Below, in pieces: positions 29,401 through 38,034 of a stretch of 64,000 bases of DNA (positions are counted from its first letter, which is position 1; every line of letters begins with the position of its first letter). Under the pieces are notes generated by a model. That model worked only from the letters and a program-made list of their open reading frames with translations, had not been told where the DNA came from and ran no database searches. This stretch comes from Neodiprion pinetum. Its lineage: Eukaryota > Arthropoda > Insecta > Hymenoptera > Diprionidae. The stretch lies in NCBI RefSeq assembly GCF_021155775.2, contig NC_060233.1, positions 16,378,537 through 16,442,536 of the forward strand, in the 5' to 3' direction. Made by a program: the position numbers and the translations under genes.

Positions 29401-32400
29401 TTAAGAAAATAAGGAGAGTCTAAAAACAGCAACATGTTATTTGGACCTACAGTGATGACCAAAAACGAAACGGATCGCTGAGATATGTGACAGAAATGAA
29501 TGCGAGCCGATTCGAGTGCCACAAGCTAAGTTACCAACAATTTGAGGAAAAGTTTTAGACTGGGATCAGAACGTTCGAAATACTTGAAATGTGGTTTTCT
29601 GAACCGATTCGATCGTCTTGGGACTCATTTTGCGTTTAAAACAATCGAGAAATTTTGTATTACAGTGCAGTCATACCGCGCAAATTCATATTCAGGCATA
29701 TTTTGATTATCGGAGCTTCGGTTTACACTCGGAGAAAAATTGTAGCTTAAAATGAAAAAGAAAAAAAAAAAAAAAAAAATCTATTTGTCGAAGCTTTGTG
29801 TGGAAAATTTTCTCGCAGGAACCCAATATTTTGTTTCAAATGTCAAAATGAACGAAACAAATGTTTCGAAATCGCAAAAAGTTTAACTGAATAAAATATA
29901 GTTTTAAATACGAAATCTCGATTTTGATTCAGTCGATTTAACGAAGTAGTACTTTTTTCATGGTATTATAAAAATATTGAATACCCTCTGATAAATTCGT
30001 TCACTAAATCTATTCGGTGGATAAAGATTAGTAAAATTTACGAAATCATGAGAGCTACTGACTGATTACCGCTATCAAATAATATGTTGTGTCGTAAATG
30101 TAAAAAAAAATTTTGTCGAAGTGACAAAATACATTCTATGGCGCTTTAAAAATCCTTTCTCGCAAGAGAAATAAGATGAGTAGTTGTTAGGATGGGTTCC
30201 AGGCATCTGTGTAGTATATAATCAGCGGAACTAAATAATTTTTCGTGATCTAATATCATTGAATAGGCCAATCAATTCACAACGGCATATTTTTTTGGTG
30301 TTGTTTGATGCGGTACTTGATTCTCGTAGCACAAGTCAAAATCGACCGACAATTTTTTTTCGGTTACAACGTTAAACAGTCATTTTTCAATCTTGAAAAA
30401 AAACATTTCGCTGTGTAGATCTGATTTCTTAACCGGAACAGAATCTACGCTGAGAAAAATTTCATTTTCTACAGCAGGTAGAAAAATTCAGTAAAACAGG
30501 TATCGTTATAAAAACTGTTTGAATGTTGTTGGAATTACGAAAATCGAGGTAAACGTAACCATTTTTCGCTATCGTCGATCCTTTTTATGGTAATTGCAAC
30601 GCTAAATCAGTTTCTGAGGTTTACTCTACTGTTTTAGATAAATAAGGCTTCAGCGTCAATTTATTATTGCACGAGCATTAAATTTTCGCAACAGTTACAA
30701 GAAAATATAGTAACAGTGATCGTGATGGGAAAGAATAGTAACGGATACCAGACTTTTTGGTAACAGCTGGAAAACTAATTTTCATTTTGTACCTAGAACT
30801 ATATTTTTCGATTATGGTAAAAAATGAAAATAGTTAAAAAATTTCTCTCAGTGATATGGGATTGTGGTGCCAAACATTATGTTTTCGGCTCGCTGTAAAA
30901 TTGACTAATCATTTTGGTCAAGTAAAAATAATGTTTAGTCGGATGTATTATTTTGGTCGTTACAACTCGAATTTTTTTTCTGAATTTATCGTTTACTTTC
31001 TAGCTTCTCTGCTGCGTCAAATCTCCTGTGTAATTAGCGCCGAACATTCGTCCTTCTCTGCTGAGGCTTCATCATCGAAACTCTAATTGCTCTCAGAGAG
31101 CGTCAAATTCAAAGCAGAGAGCACGTCGTCTCGTTATACTCTCCATCATCGTGATTACGTCACACGTTCACCGTGCATTGTTCAATGTGCCAATTAAACG
31201 CGAAATATGCCTGAGACACGAACCGCGGAATAATGATTGAACCGAAATTGGAGCTTTTCGGAAGCTTGACAGAGCAATTCGTTACGTGTTTATACTTGTC
31301 CGGAAACGTGTAATTACGTTATTTTTTCCACTCCAGAGGCAATATTACGGGGGTCAGATTTAAATAGACGTACCGGCGAGATTTGCCATCAAAAGTGAAT
31401 AAAAAAAAAAAAAAAAAACTTTCCGTATTACTTTGTAACTTCCTTTTGTGTGTAAAAAATTTGAAAGTATTACATAAATTTTACTGCGAAAAAAAATATT
31501 TGAGATCGGGTCTTTTGGATGAGGTTCGAGTTAATAATATTAAGGTAAGGAAACATTTTTAGAAACGTCACTATTTCGCAACTTTGGAATTATTTTTCGT
31601 CGCGTCGGCAAAGGAAATTGTTACTAATGCTCGTCTGAAAAATTCGTTTTATTTTTTTATTGAGGTAGCTCGGTCACCTCGTCGGCCACGAAATCAATCA
31701 AGTTAGAAAAAATTCATACTTCAATAGATTCAAGTTAAAAAGTACATTTTCACGTGTGCCAAATTTCACTGTCGGAAATGTATTCCTTGACGCACAATCT
31801 TGCCAAAGAACTGATATCGAAAAGCTCCGTTTGCAAAATAAATATATTTTTGAGTGATAAAATTTTTCGAAAGGCGATTGTAATGATTCAAAATATTCCA
31901 AAAAATCATCAGGCAATTGATTTGGATTGAAAGCAATTATTTGTGAAAAAAAGTTAGGATCAGCAGAATCGAAAAGCCGCCAAATTCCAAAAGATGAGGA
32001 AATATCTCATTTAGGTTCTTATTTAAGTAAACGAATCAGTTCACCAAATGTCATTTCCCAATTCGAACATTACCGACAAACAGAGACATATTTTAAATAA
32101 CCTTTTCGGCGCAGAAAAATAATACGATCCTTCGTAATTGGGCAAATAACATCGAAGCTTTCGTACACTGGCCTAGAAGGTAATTTAAAACTTGGTCAAC
32201 TATAAAAAAATCACTGCGAACGGTTAATTTAAGCTGGTTAAATATTCGGCCGATGCTGATTGATAGAACGAAATTTTAGATGCTTGATTCCATCTGATGA
32301 TTTCTTAGCTTTAACTTTAACTTAGATTGAATATTTTATTGCAGTATGTTCGTTTGTTACTCGAACAAGTGAGAATAGGTGAAATCTCAAAGGTTCTTAA

Positions 32401-34499
32401 TCAAGCTTGACCGATAGAAATTTGAGACACACAACTTGAACTGCACTCGTGTGCGACTGGCCGAGTCGGTTGTTCGATTTGAAAATGGATCGCGTTGTGT
32501 TTATTAGTTCCGCCTTATTCCCGCGGGGACACGATTCACATATAACAGCTATGACAACATACCAACAGAGTTAAAGTTCATCCCCCTCCTTATACATCGA
32601 TTGTGAGTTCAGTGCAGGACGTGAATCACGGTTTACAAAATATGTGGTCAGTGCGGCGATCGAGGCCAAGCCCAAAGTAAATAAAATAAAAAAAGTTACT
32701 GAAAGTAGATAATTATACGCGGTTCCAGCAACTCTCGAGTCATGATGAGTGCGTAATTAATGCAGATGATTTAATAATTCACGGAAGGATACAGATTCGC
32801 GATTAATTCGCACCCTAATCTGGAATTCGTACTGTTTTGCAAATTCATTAATTCTTCAAAGTTATTCCAAGCTTGCAGGAGAGTGGTTTTCACCAATATT
32901 TCGTTGTGTCAACATTGCAACAATTTCTCTTCCATATATGAGGGTGAAGTTAGTAACGTTGTTGCGACGATTAACGTTTCGAAAAAACCGTTATGTCCCA
33001 GTTGCAGTAATGTTTAAAATTCAGTGAGTCGTAACAAGACAAGAACTTGACTACTTCAAACTCACTGTAAACTTGAAATATAGTAATTTTTCGTTGCGTC
33101 AAAGTTACTAACTTCAGCCTTGTTTCCATATCTCGAATCCATCCAGCTTCACGTTTTTTTTAGAACTTCAATGTATACACGAAGCCATTTTTAACCGCAG
33201 CTGCGGATCCTGGCTGATCCCATAGGAAGAACCCCATGGGCAGATTTCTCCGTTCCAGTAACGTGCACAGCTGGCGCATCTTGGGTCGAATAATAAACGG
33301 TTTAAAATCATTTACGCTCAGACACTTTTGATACCGTTTTGCAACGCAGTCTTTGAAACCTAACCGCAACGATGCCCTGACGAAGAAATTTGCGTGAATA
33401 ACGTTTTCGCTAACTGCGAGATAAGAGAAACTTCCCAAGCTTACGTTCTGTGGAGAAGATGGAAGAACCCATCTGCTCAGTTTTTTTTTTTTTTTTATAA
33501 CGTTCACACGTGTACATATGGAACATTCCAAAACATTTCGACTTGCTCGCGATCCACACCATCTTCAATTTCATTCTCCAGTGTACGTTGCTTGCGAATC
33601 GCAAAAATGCAATTTCCACAGTTTCAGTTTATTTAGAAAATGGGCTTTCCATCAACAACCGTACGGTCCTCGAAATTCAACAGTTAACCGCATAATTGAT
33701 TTCAATGAAATTAATATAATGAATTCTTTGCCGAAAGATAAAAACTTTCACTCCGGAATGAAAATTGGTGTGGATTTAATTTGAAAGAAACGAGCAATCT
33801 GATATAAAAATAGGGGATTTGATCACAAACCGCAAAATCCTCACGCTGGAGATGTTTCAATAACAATTCATTTGGTTAAATTTATCAAACCAGATATCCA
33901 CTAATTTTCGCTTTAGTGTTAGACTGAAAAGTTTCGTTTTTTCGCAAAAACTCACTGACATAAATTTCATTGATTAAAATGAACCACGTTGTCAATTGAT
34001 TTCGCGAATCGATCAATCGCAAGAAAACCGATTTCTCTAAAAATGACCAATTTTGCAAACCCTCTTTATCCGCATCGTCGAATAGGAGAACAGAATTGAA
34101 AACAGTGAGGATCATGAGCGGGGTCGAAATGGCCTGGAACTCCCCATATATGTACACAAATAAACGGCTCCTCGGGTCGCTTTCTACCGTCTCTCAGAGA
34201 ATTAAGCCAGGACCAGTTTTAAAACCTAACATCGAATTCGTTTCCTCCGATCGATCGGAAGACGTTGGAGTCGTCAAGAGCTTAACGATGTCGGTTGACC
34301 GAGGATCGTACAATACCGTAATCGCGTTTATCTCATAGGGGGTGAATAAATATTTTCCGAATGATTCGTCACCGCTCAATCCAGCTCTTAGTTTTTCGTC
34401 TCGAGTTGCTGGACGGCTACATACCGATATTCGGAGAGTGTTTCCAGCGTGGGTTGTGGCTCTTTCGAGCGGATGGTGGGCGGACGGATGGTTCCCCAT
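725..34499 (-). CDS. numb: Numb, cell-fate determinant (7 coding exons visible; 3' end off left edge)
   Basis: Numb is a membrane-associated adaptor that segregates to one daughter in asymmetric division and antagonises Notch through endocytic partners. Joined coding exons, in order: 34499-34425, 6602-6438, 5801-5730, 4285-4067, 3284-3098, 2790-2533 and 907-725. Together they give 386 codons in one frame with consistent phases (0,0,0,0,1,1,1). Visible parts: an MGN N-terminus (possible N-myristoylation); the basic motif MDRLRRSFRDSFRRR at residues 35-49, whose S41 and S45 match the aPKC sites known in Drosophila Numb; a PTB domain from HQWQ (61) to about 205; an NPF motif at 249-251; and the NumbF motif SPFKRQLSLR around 279-288. 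The C-terminal part (DPF and terminal NPF motifs of the family) lies outside the window. Met35 corresponds to Met42 of Drosophila, the start of the short isoform. Identification rests on recalled family sequence, not a search. Confidence 0.96.
2168..2224. repeat. 57-base hairpin in numb intron 6
   Basis: GAAGTGC..ATTTCACACACT pairs with AGTGTGTGAAAT..GCACTTC around a short loop AGGGTTTTCGTC. A GCGCATGCGCA palindrome lies 15 bases before. Either a foldback relic or a structured RNA segment. Confidence 0.6.
2533..2790 (-). CDS. numb: numb coding exon 6 (NumbF region)
   Basis: The two leading bases complete an Asp codon, then VPPVKQVFNPFAIERPHATP and MLERQGSFRGF. SPFKRQLSLRVNDLPSN follows, which is the NumbF signature. 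The exon ends IPQKPP at the donor CAG|GTGAAT. Ser286 (RQLSLR) corresponds to the aPKC-regulated Ser304 of Drosophila Numb. The acceptor has an A/T tract of 14 T on the sense strand. A plus-strand reading frame here is an antisense shadow. Confidence 0.96.
3098..3284 (-). CDS. numb: numb coding exon 5 (end of PTB)
   Basis: The exon begins GERLSHAVGCAFAACLERKQ, then CGVTMTFDPKNSTFTRSGSF. It ends in the variable linker ...SHERAV with one base of a split codon at G|GTCAGT. It closes the PTB domain (about residue 205) and adds the post-PTB helix and linker. Confidence 0.96.
4067..4285 (-). CDS. numb: numb coding exon 4 (PTB core)
   Basis: These 73 codons (residues 105-177) start NSRRRPVRAVLHVSGDGLR, include DQTIEKVSFCAPDRN and CRDGTTRRWMCHGF, and end ALKES at the donor TCG|GTAAGA. 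This is the phosphotyrosine-binding core. The acceptor is tgcag|AAT. The next exon continues GERLSHAVGC, as in all Numb proteins. Confidence 0.97.
4400..5085. repeat. Degenerate GATTACA-like tract in numb intron 3
   Basis: Roughly 700 bases built from variants of GATTACAAA / GATTATAAG / GGATTACAG at irregular 8-15 base spacing, with clear runs such as AGGATTACAGGATTGG near 5010. An old, diverged short-unit satellite. Confidence 0.6.
5374..5452. repeat. (TA)n microsatellite
   Basis: About 79 bases of almost pure TA in numb intron 3; prone to length error in assembly. Confidence 0.95.
5730..5801 (-). CDS. numb: numb coding exon 3 (PTB)
   Basis: This 24-codon exon encodes [20 protein letters not shown] and ends KVLR. 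It is flanked by a ctcacag acceptor and an AGG|GTGAGT donor, both phase 0. The sequence is the strongly conserved second PTB segment of insect Numb. A plus-strand reading frame over the same bases is a shadow. Confidence 0.95.
6438..6602 (-). CDS. numb: numb coding exon 2 (basic motif, start of PTB, internal Met35)
   Basis: The 55 codons run from a tttttcag acceptor to the donor AAG|GTTAGT. The exon holds KRERSPGKR, then Met35 with MDRLRRSFRDSFRRR, ESSKPHQWQADE and the first PTB strand ending FHVK. The Met is in frame with the upstream exon, so it can be an internal residue of the long form or the start of a short form that lacks the 34-residue N-terminus. A TTAA-flanked transposon starts only about 30 bp upstream of the acceptor. 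Confidence 0.95.
6631..7528. mobile_element. TTAA-flanked inverted-repeat element in numb intron 1
   Basis: The ends TTAAGGGACAACACCACTGT... are perfect inverted repeats over 23 bases counting the TTAA. A TTAA target site is typical of piggyBac-like elements, but the tips start GGG rather than CCC, so the superfamily is uncertain. The interior has no transposase frame and includes partly palindromic GC-rich blocks near 6780-6815 and 7305-7350. Non-autonomous. Its left end is about 30 bp from the acceptor of numb exon 2. Confidence 0.8.
7664..7772 (+). mobile_element. Decayed hairpin MITE (same family as 44981-45156)
   Basis: GGCGTGACGATTATAAT and ACTTTACGGATTCTGATGAT are followed by the inverted arm ATTGTTTTATCATCGTGGTC. 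The shared strings identify the family of the cluster-gene-1 intron element, with a shorter loop. Confidence 0.65.
7775..7915. repeat. Inverted repeat next to the hairpin MITE
   Basis: The string AAAATTCTAGAGCAAGAGCA with TTGTTTTATCAGG is mirrored after about 60 bases by CCTGATAAAACAAATGCTTT. This is another foldback relic in numb intron 1. Confidence 0.45.
9651..9836 (-). promoter_or_regulatory. numb: Candidate alternative numb promoter and noncoding first exon
   Basis: On the minus strand a TATATAAA box (about 9836-9828) is followed after about 180 bases by a near-perfect donor, AACG|GTGAGT, ending the putative exon at 9651. The block is less AT-rich than its surroundings and is the nearest such combination upstream of numb exon 2. 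Spliced to exon 2, it would make Met35 the main start and yield the short isoform known from Drosophila. The exon also contains a short upstream ORF. This is inference: no transcript evidence is available here. Confidence 0.35.
10776..10985 (+). repeat. Dispersed repeat, copy 1
   Basis: It shares CGGTTCCCAAG, TTTATA..ACCCTCG and GTGAATCGAG with 13305-13470 in the same order. It adjoins the TIR element starting at 11026. GC-richer than the intron around it; the element type is not recognised. Confidence 0.5.
11026..11452 (+). mobile_element. TIR element family A, copy 1 (full length)
   Basis: The ends ACTGAGAGAAATTTTTAG and TAATTTTTCTCAGT are inverted. The interior carries TTAACTATTTTCATTTTTTA, then TCTGGTATCCGTTACTATTC and GGATCGACGATAGCGCAAAA, all of which recur in the other copies. 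No open frame of note. MITE-like, about 427 bp. Confidence 0.75.
13305..13470 (+). repeat. Dispersed repeat, copy 2
   Basis: It matches the block at 10776-10985 through the strings TTCGGTTCCCAAGG, AACCCTCG and CCGTGAATCGAGTCCC. Confidence 0.5.
15830..16444. mobile_element. Second TTAA foldback element, full-length hairpin
   Basis: It begins TTAAGGGACAATACCACTGT and ends GCGTTACCCCTTAA, so the termini match the element at 6631. Both halves fold on each other over nearly their whole length: for example GGAATATACTTAAGTATAAT near 15935 pairs with the block near 16330-16350, and CACGTAGGGGGCTTT near 16072 pairs with the AAAATCCCCTACGCA block near 16197. No coding capacity. Confidence 0.75.
17404..17608 (-). 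mobile_element. TIR element family A, internally deleted copy
   Basis: Reverse orientation. It has both ends of the family (GAAAAATTCAGTAAAACAGG and ATTTTTCTCAGTGT), but the central 200 bp is missing between TATCGTTG and AAAGAAAGAATAGTAACG. Confidence 0.7.
18938..19445. repeat. Tandem repeat, three ~168-bp units
   Basis: The string AAAGTCCGAATTTCTCTTC occurs three times, each preceded by CACTGACTTGTC and followed by CAGTTTTCTCCGTTA or close variants and an A-rich run. The 98-codon frame at 18858 merely reads through it. Confidence 0.85.
22157..22550 (+). mobile_element. TIR element family A, copy with degraded left end
   Basis: About 90% similar by eye to the 11026 copy from ATTAACTATTTTCATT to TTTTTCTCAGT. 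The left tip is no longer recognisable. Confidence 0.7.
23370..23402. repeat. Paired CTCCCTAGGGAG palindromes
   Basis: Two perfect 12-base palindromes 21 bases apart, near a GCGCATGCGC palindrome (23338) and the inverted pair CGCTTCGCTCAAGCG (23421). Confidence 0.7.
23650..24285. repeat. Tandem repeat, ~300-bp unit, two copies and a fragment
   Basis: TCTTTCATGTTT, GTTGGCCTTTA, TCCAAAAACATTGAGCTCT and CGGTTAG recur with a shift of about 299 bases. An A-rich run follows each copy. Confidence 0.75.
26789..27300. repeat. Duplicated block rich in TAATGCATTA and TTAAATTTAATG
   Basis: GTTGCAAATAATGCATTACT opens both copies (26789 and 27126). Each is followed by repeated short palindromes ATTAAATTTAAT and AAATTATTTCC. 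The right end, AATGCATTACTTTTTC, repeats the opening motif. Possibly one element with subterminal repeats. Confidence 0.55.
27470..28130. mobile_element. Dispersed AT-rich repeat family C, copy 1
   Basis: Contains ACTACATTTTTCAAAACGG, a long T/A-rich middle, and a right end CACTAGAATACCCCCTTAA. The same order of motifs recurs near 39.84-40.50 kb. The CCCCCTTAA end resembles the TTAA elements above. Boundaries are approximate. Confidence 0.5.
28673..28842. mobile_element. Short TA-flanked MITE (GGGTGTCC ends)
   Basis: TA-CGGGGTGTCCGATTTTAA at the left is mirrored by TTAAAAACGGACACCCTG-TA at the right. The TA duplication points to a Tc1/mariner-type mobiliser. The longest reading frame in the window (202 codons from 28677) starts inside it and is therefore suspect. 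Confidence 0.7.
30449..30852 (-). mobile_element. TIR element family A, full-length reverse copy
   Basis: Begins GCTGAGAAAAATTTCATTTT and ends AAATTTCTCTCAGTG. The interior is the reverse complement of the 11026 copy. Confidence 0.75.
34425..34499 (-). CDS. numb: numb coding exon 1 (N-terminal MGN exon)
   Basis: These 25 codons begin MGNHPSAHHPLER and end at a strong donor (TCG|GTATGT) in phase 0, which joins in frame to exon 2 (KRERSPGKR-MDRL). Drosophila Numb also starts MGNSSS and has PLER at a similar place, which supports this as the true N-terminus although it lies 27.8 kb from the next exon. The start context is ataccATGG. Gly2 could be myristoylated, which would fit membrane association; that is inference. 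The only long reading frame here on the plus strand is an antisense shadow. Confidence 0.85.
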
Positions 34500-34596
34500 G
34501 GTATCGATGCCTTTGGCTCAGGTAGTAAGTCGGGGGAAATATCCGAGAACAGGTAGTCGGTCAGTCGCGTTTACGTTCGCGTGTCGATCCGTGTTG

Positions 34597-34609
34597 GAAT
34601 ATATATATT
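34597..34609 (-). promoter_or_regulatory. numb: Candidate TATA-like element of the long-isoform numb promoter
   Basis: On the minus strand the A/T run AAAATATATATATTCC lies about 100 bp upstream of the MGN start codon, in otherwise GC-rich DNA. Placement fits a short 5' leader, but a spliced leader from further upstream is equally possible. Sequence evidence only. Confidence 0.25.
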
Positions 34610-35039
34610 TTCCAGCCTTCTCAGGGACGCGAAGCTGCACAGGTGCGGCCGGTTGCGTTAATCGAACGCCAAACGCGCTCAGTTGTCAATTCGCGAAAAC
34701 TGCAACCGCCGTTTCACGCCTTCATCATCGGAGTGCCCGATAGCCAATTTTGTCACTCCGATTCCCGTTTCACCGACAACACAAGCCTCGGGGATTCGAA
34801 ACTCACTCTCGATCACCGTCCCTCGATACTTGACCTCGTCGACCTTTTCCGGCCTCTTTCTTTTTAAACTTCACGAAAAACGTCACAACTTCGAAGCCAT
34901 TCCCGGCTGCCGCCCACCGCCTGGGCTTCTTCTATCCGTACTGACAAACGGGAAACGGTCAAACTTGGCTCACCCAACCTGCCTTTCTTACGATGACGTC
35001 ACTCAAGAGTCACTGCTAGACCGCCGGCTTCTTCTCACT

Positions 35040-35295
35040 TACGACGCGATTCCGTCGTTCGAAATTTCGAATTCGAATACCACCCGCCGTTAGAAATTTC
35101 AAAACCGAATCGCGCCCGACGTTCGAAATTTTGAAACTGGACTTGCTCCCGCTGTTCGAAATCTAGGTCAATACTGTTGAAAACTTGACTCAACTTTGCC
35201 GTACGAGATGTCAAACCTTGAGATAATACCGACGTTCGAAATTTGAAAACCTTGCTTGCTCCCGCCCTTCGAAATTTGATAACTCGGCTCGCTAC
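35040..35295. repeat. Degenerate tandem repeat with TTCGAAATTT core
   Basis: GTTCGAAATTT or a close variant recurs about every 50 bases (five to six times), separated by CTTGCTCCCGC-like spacers. It lies in the GC-rich zone upstream of numb exon 1. Confidence 0.65.
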
Positions 35296-37370
35296 CACGT
35301 AACGGTTTTATTCGAACGCCCGAAGCGACGTTCCGTTGTCATCGAGACAGTTCAAATATTCGTCTGTGGTAAACAAACGATTTTTAACGATCAATTTTGA
35401 ATGTGAAATTCAGGTGATCGGCATTCACATTCGAGTGGCCGTTCTTATATTCGGTTTGCGCGAGTTTCACTCGCCATTTTGAAGACCGAACCTCTTTCGG
35501 TAAGCACCTGTATCGAGTTTATTAATCGTGCAACAGCTGTCACGAAACCTCTGCTCTGAAAGTGTTCCCACGTTTTTCCGTTGGCGCAACGTTCCGCTCA
35601 GTTTATAATACACTTCCGGCGACCCCACCGGAACTCGGAACTTCGTATGATCTCTCGCTGGACTAATTATTCAAACAATCGAACGCAAATCGAACAATTG
35701 ATATCAGTATTCCCAAATGGTAAAGAATCCTCCTTTCACATCTGCAGAGATCTTCTCCTCCTGACTTACAAACTTGGTAATCAACCTATTATTACTTTCG
35801 TTTAAATCGAGAATTATTGCGAACGAAACCGACAACTGTAAACATTGAAATTCACAATTTCATTAACTACACTTGACGTTTATATTCCAACCGCATCCGG
35901 GAGCGTCGTTTGTTTTCCGCTTCATAGTCTCTTGTTGTTTTTCTTTTATATCGTTTCTTTACAATGTAGTAGGAAAAATAGCAATATATCAGACTCGGAG
36001 TATGAGAAATTCACTTGATCGAACGATTAGATAGAACAATCTATGAACGATTACCGCTTTCACGTCTCGATGAATTCCGAATTTCGGATTCGAACACGAC
36101 AAGAACGACACTTTTCTACACGAATATCACACAAAACACGACACCATGGAAATTGGACGATATCGAACCGTTGAGGCCGTTTTCGATGACGATTAACGGC
36201 TGAACCACAGCGGCCGCCGCTGCGTTTTTCCCCCCAAACCGAATGCGGTACGCGTACCCAGAATACTACGCGGCTCGTTCGACTCGATTCAAACTTGTAC
36301 TCCACGAGGCGTTCTTTCTGCCTGCTGCCCGGTTCTCGTTGTAAGAACTCTCGATAGTGGGGGGAAATGCTGGCGAGGAGTGGGATCGCCAGGAGGGGGG
36401 GGGGGGATCGGCTTGGAACGAGAGGTCTGATCCCATAGCCTCTCTTGTTCCCTCCACACAGGGCTATTTATAATATCGTATAACTCGCATTTCAGTTACG
36501 GTTGCATACATATATAATATATATGTATAGGTATAGTTACATTCTCTCGGCACGCATCGTGTACGTTGTACCTATCGGTAAATATTATACCCATCTTACG
36601 GTAAGGTAACGAAGAAGACTTGCGGAATGAAACGCAGAAAGTGAAAGTATAGATATGAAAATTTTTTCAACAACCGACAAATTTCGACAATGTCTTTTAT
36701 AGATTGTAAGATACATCGGTTTTCGAAGTTCGTTTTTGTCTCGAGTATCAATTTTTTTCTAATATTGTAAACGAGTATTTTATAGATAATAAAAATAATC
36801 AACAACAATTTCTCTGGCGGAAAAAGATACGCGCTGAGGAAAATTTTTATTTCAGGCACACACTTTGGACGAAATATAATTTAACGGGTTTCGAAAATGA
36901 ATTGGAAATTTTTTGAAGTGAATTATTTTTTTCAATCTCAGGTGGTATTTACAAGAACAATAATAAATTAGAAGATTACGAGTATTCTTGACGATTGTCA
37001 ATAAGTATCTTATGAACGGTGAAAAATAAATCTATCTTCAGGTATGTTTCAAAAATTTTAATTTCTCGGTAAAATTTTGTACGTAAATAAAAATTCAATA
37101 AACTTTACATGCAGTTTAAATAGTTTTCGTTTTATTTCATGTGAAATTTATAACTGTAGTATTTCATAAAATAACAATATTATGCGGCCAGAATTTTGCT
37201 AACATTCCTGAGAACAAGAAAAACTTTGAAACATTATTTCGAAAAACTTCAAATTTCATAGTACATTTACCATATAAATTGAAGTGTTACCGCAGATTTC
37301 AAAGACGAAACAGTGAAAAAAATTAATAAAATTCTCAATCAGTGTTTCATAAAATAATAATAACAATAGT

Positions 37371-37412
<42 letters not shown>

Positions 37413-37425
37413 AATAATAATAATA
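37371..37425. repeat. (AAC)n/(AAT)n microsatellite
   Basis: About 13 AAC units followed by AAT units; the source of poly-Leu and poly-Thr spurious reading frames. Confidence 0.95.
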
Positions 37426-37998
37426 ACAATAACAATGAACAAGAAATGTGTGAATATTCGTCAAAATTATCATTTTGAAAAATATCGATGTGGGCAGAAA
37501 AAGCTTCTGACACACTCAGACTTTCGGTGCGTATATTCAGAAATTTCTCCAGTTTTTAAACATTTTTCTGGTTACGATTCTGTGAAGTTTAAGGAAACTC
37601 TCATTCGCAATCACCTTCCAAAACTTACTAAATTCTTTCAGTACAGCAAAGGTCTTCGAATATGTCGGAGAGGTTCTACCAAACATGTTATCCCAATATG
37701 GTAATTAATTTTTCGGTTCTGCTTTGACCTTAACAAACATTCAAAGATCAAGAAGCAGAAAGGAAGAAAAAAACAGTAAACAAGTACAAAAGAATCCTCT
37801 TCGTTGTTTCATATTTGTTCATTATTTTTTTTTCTTCTCTTGTCTTTTCGTTTTGTCCATTTAAAATTTTTTGTTTTTTCCTTTTTTTTCCCATCTTTCC
37901 TTATACAGAGAACGTGAATCGGGGGTTTTTGCAGAGACTCCTAGTGAAGGTTTCACCGTCGGTAAAGGACGAGGTGAGCCTGCCTCCGTTTAATGATG

Positions 37999-38034
37999 GG
38001 GAGAGAGAAAGAGCGAGAGAAAGAGAGAGTGAGA
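37999..38034. repeat. GA-rich microsatellite
   Basis: Runs of GAGAGA with AAAG interruptions on the plus strand. Confidence 0.8.

Larger units (their letters stand above)
7773..34424. other. Remainder of the 27.8-kb numb intron 1: no coding gene seen
   Basis: Apart from the elements listed separately I find no convincing protein-coding exon on either strand. Less AT-rich islands near 9.65-10.05, 18.2-18.4, 22.6-23.5, 25.25-25.55 and 28.2-29.3 kb could be enhancers or old insertions. Large introns in developmental genes often hold enhancers, which makes this plausible but unproven. Confidence 0.6.

Noticed and set aside
33160..33531. 123-codon minus-strand frame that looks fairly protein-like
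   Set aside because: No recognised family, no clear splice or promoter context, and it spans an A-run that encodes KKKKK; left unannotated.
34342..34743. 133-codon plus-strand frame
   Set aside because: It is antisense to numb exon 1 and its leader; openness follows from local GC content.
37256..37513. Poly-Leu / poly-Thr frames on both strands
   Set aside because: Translation of the AAC/AAT microsatellite.
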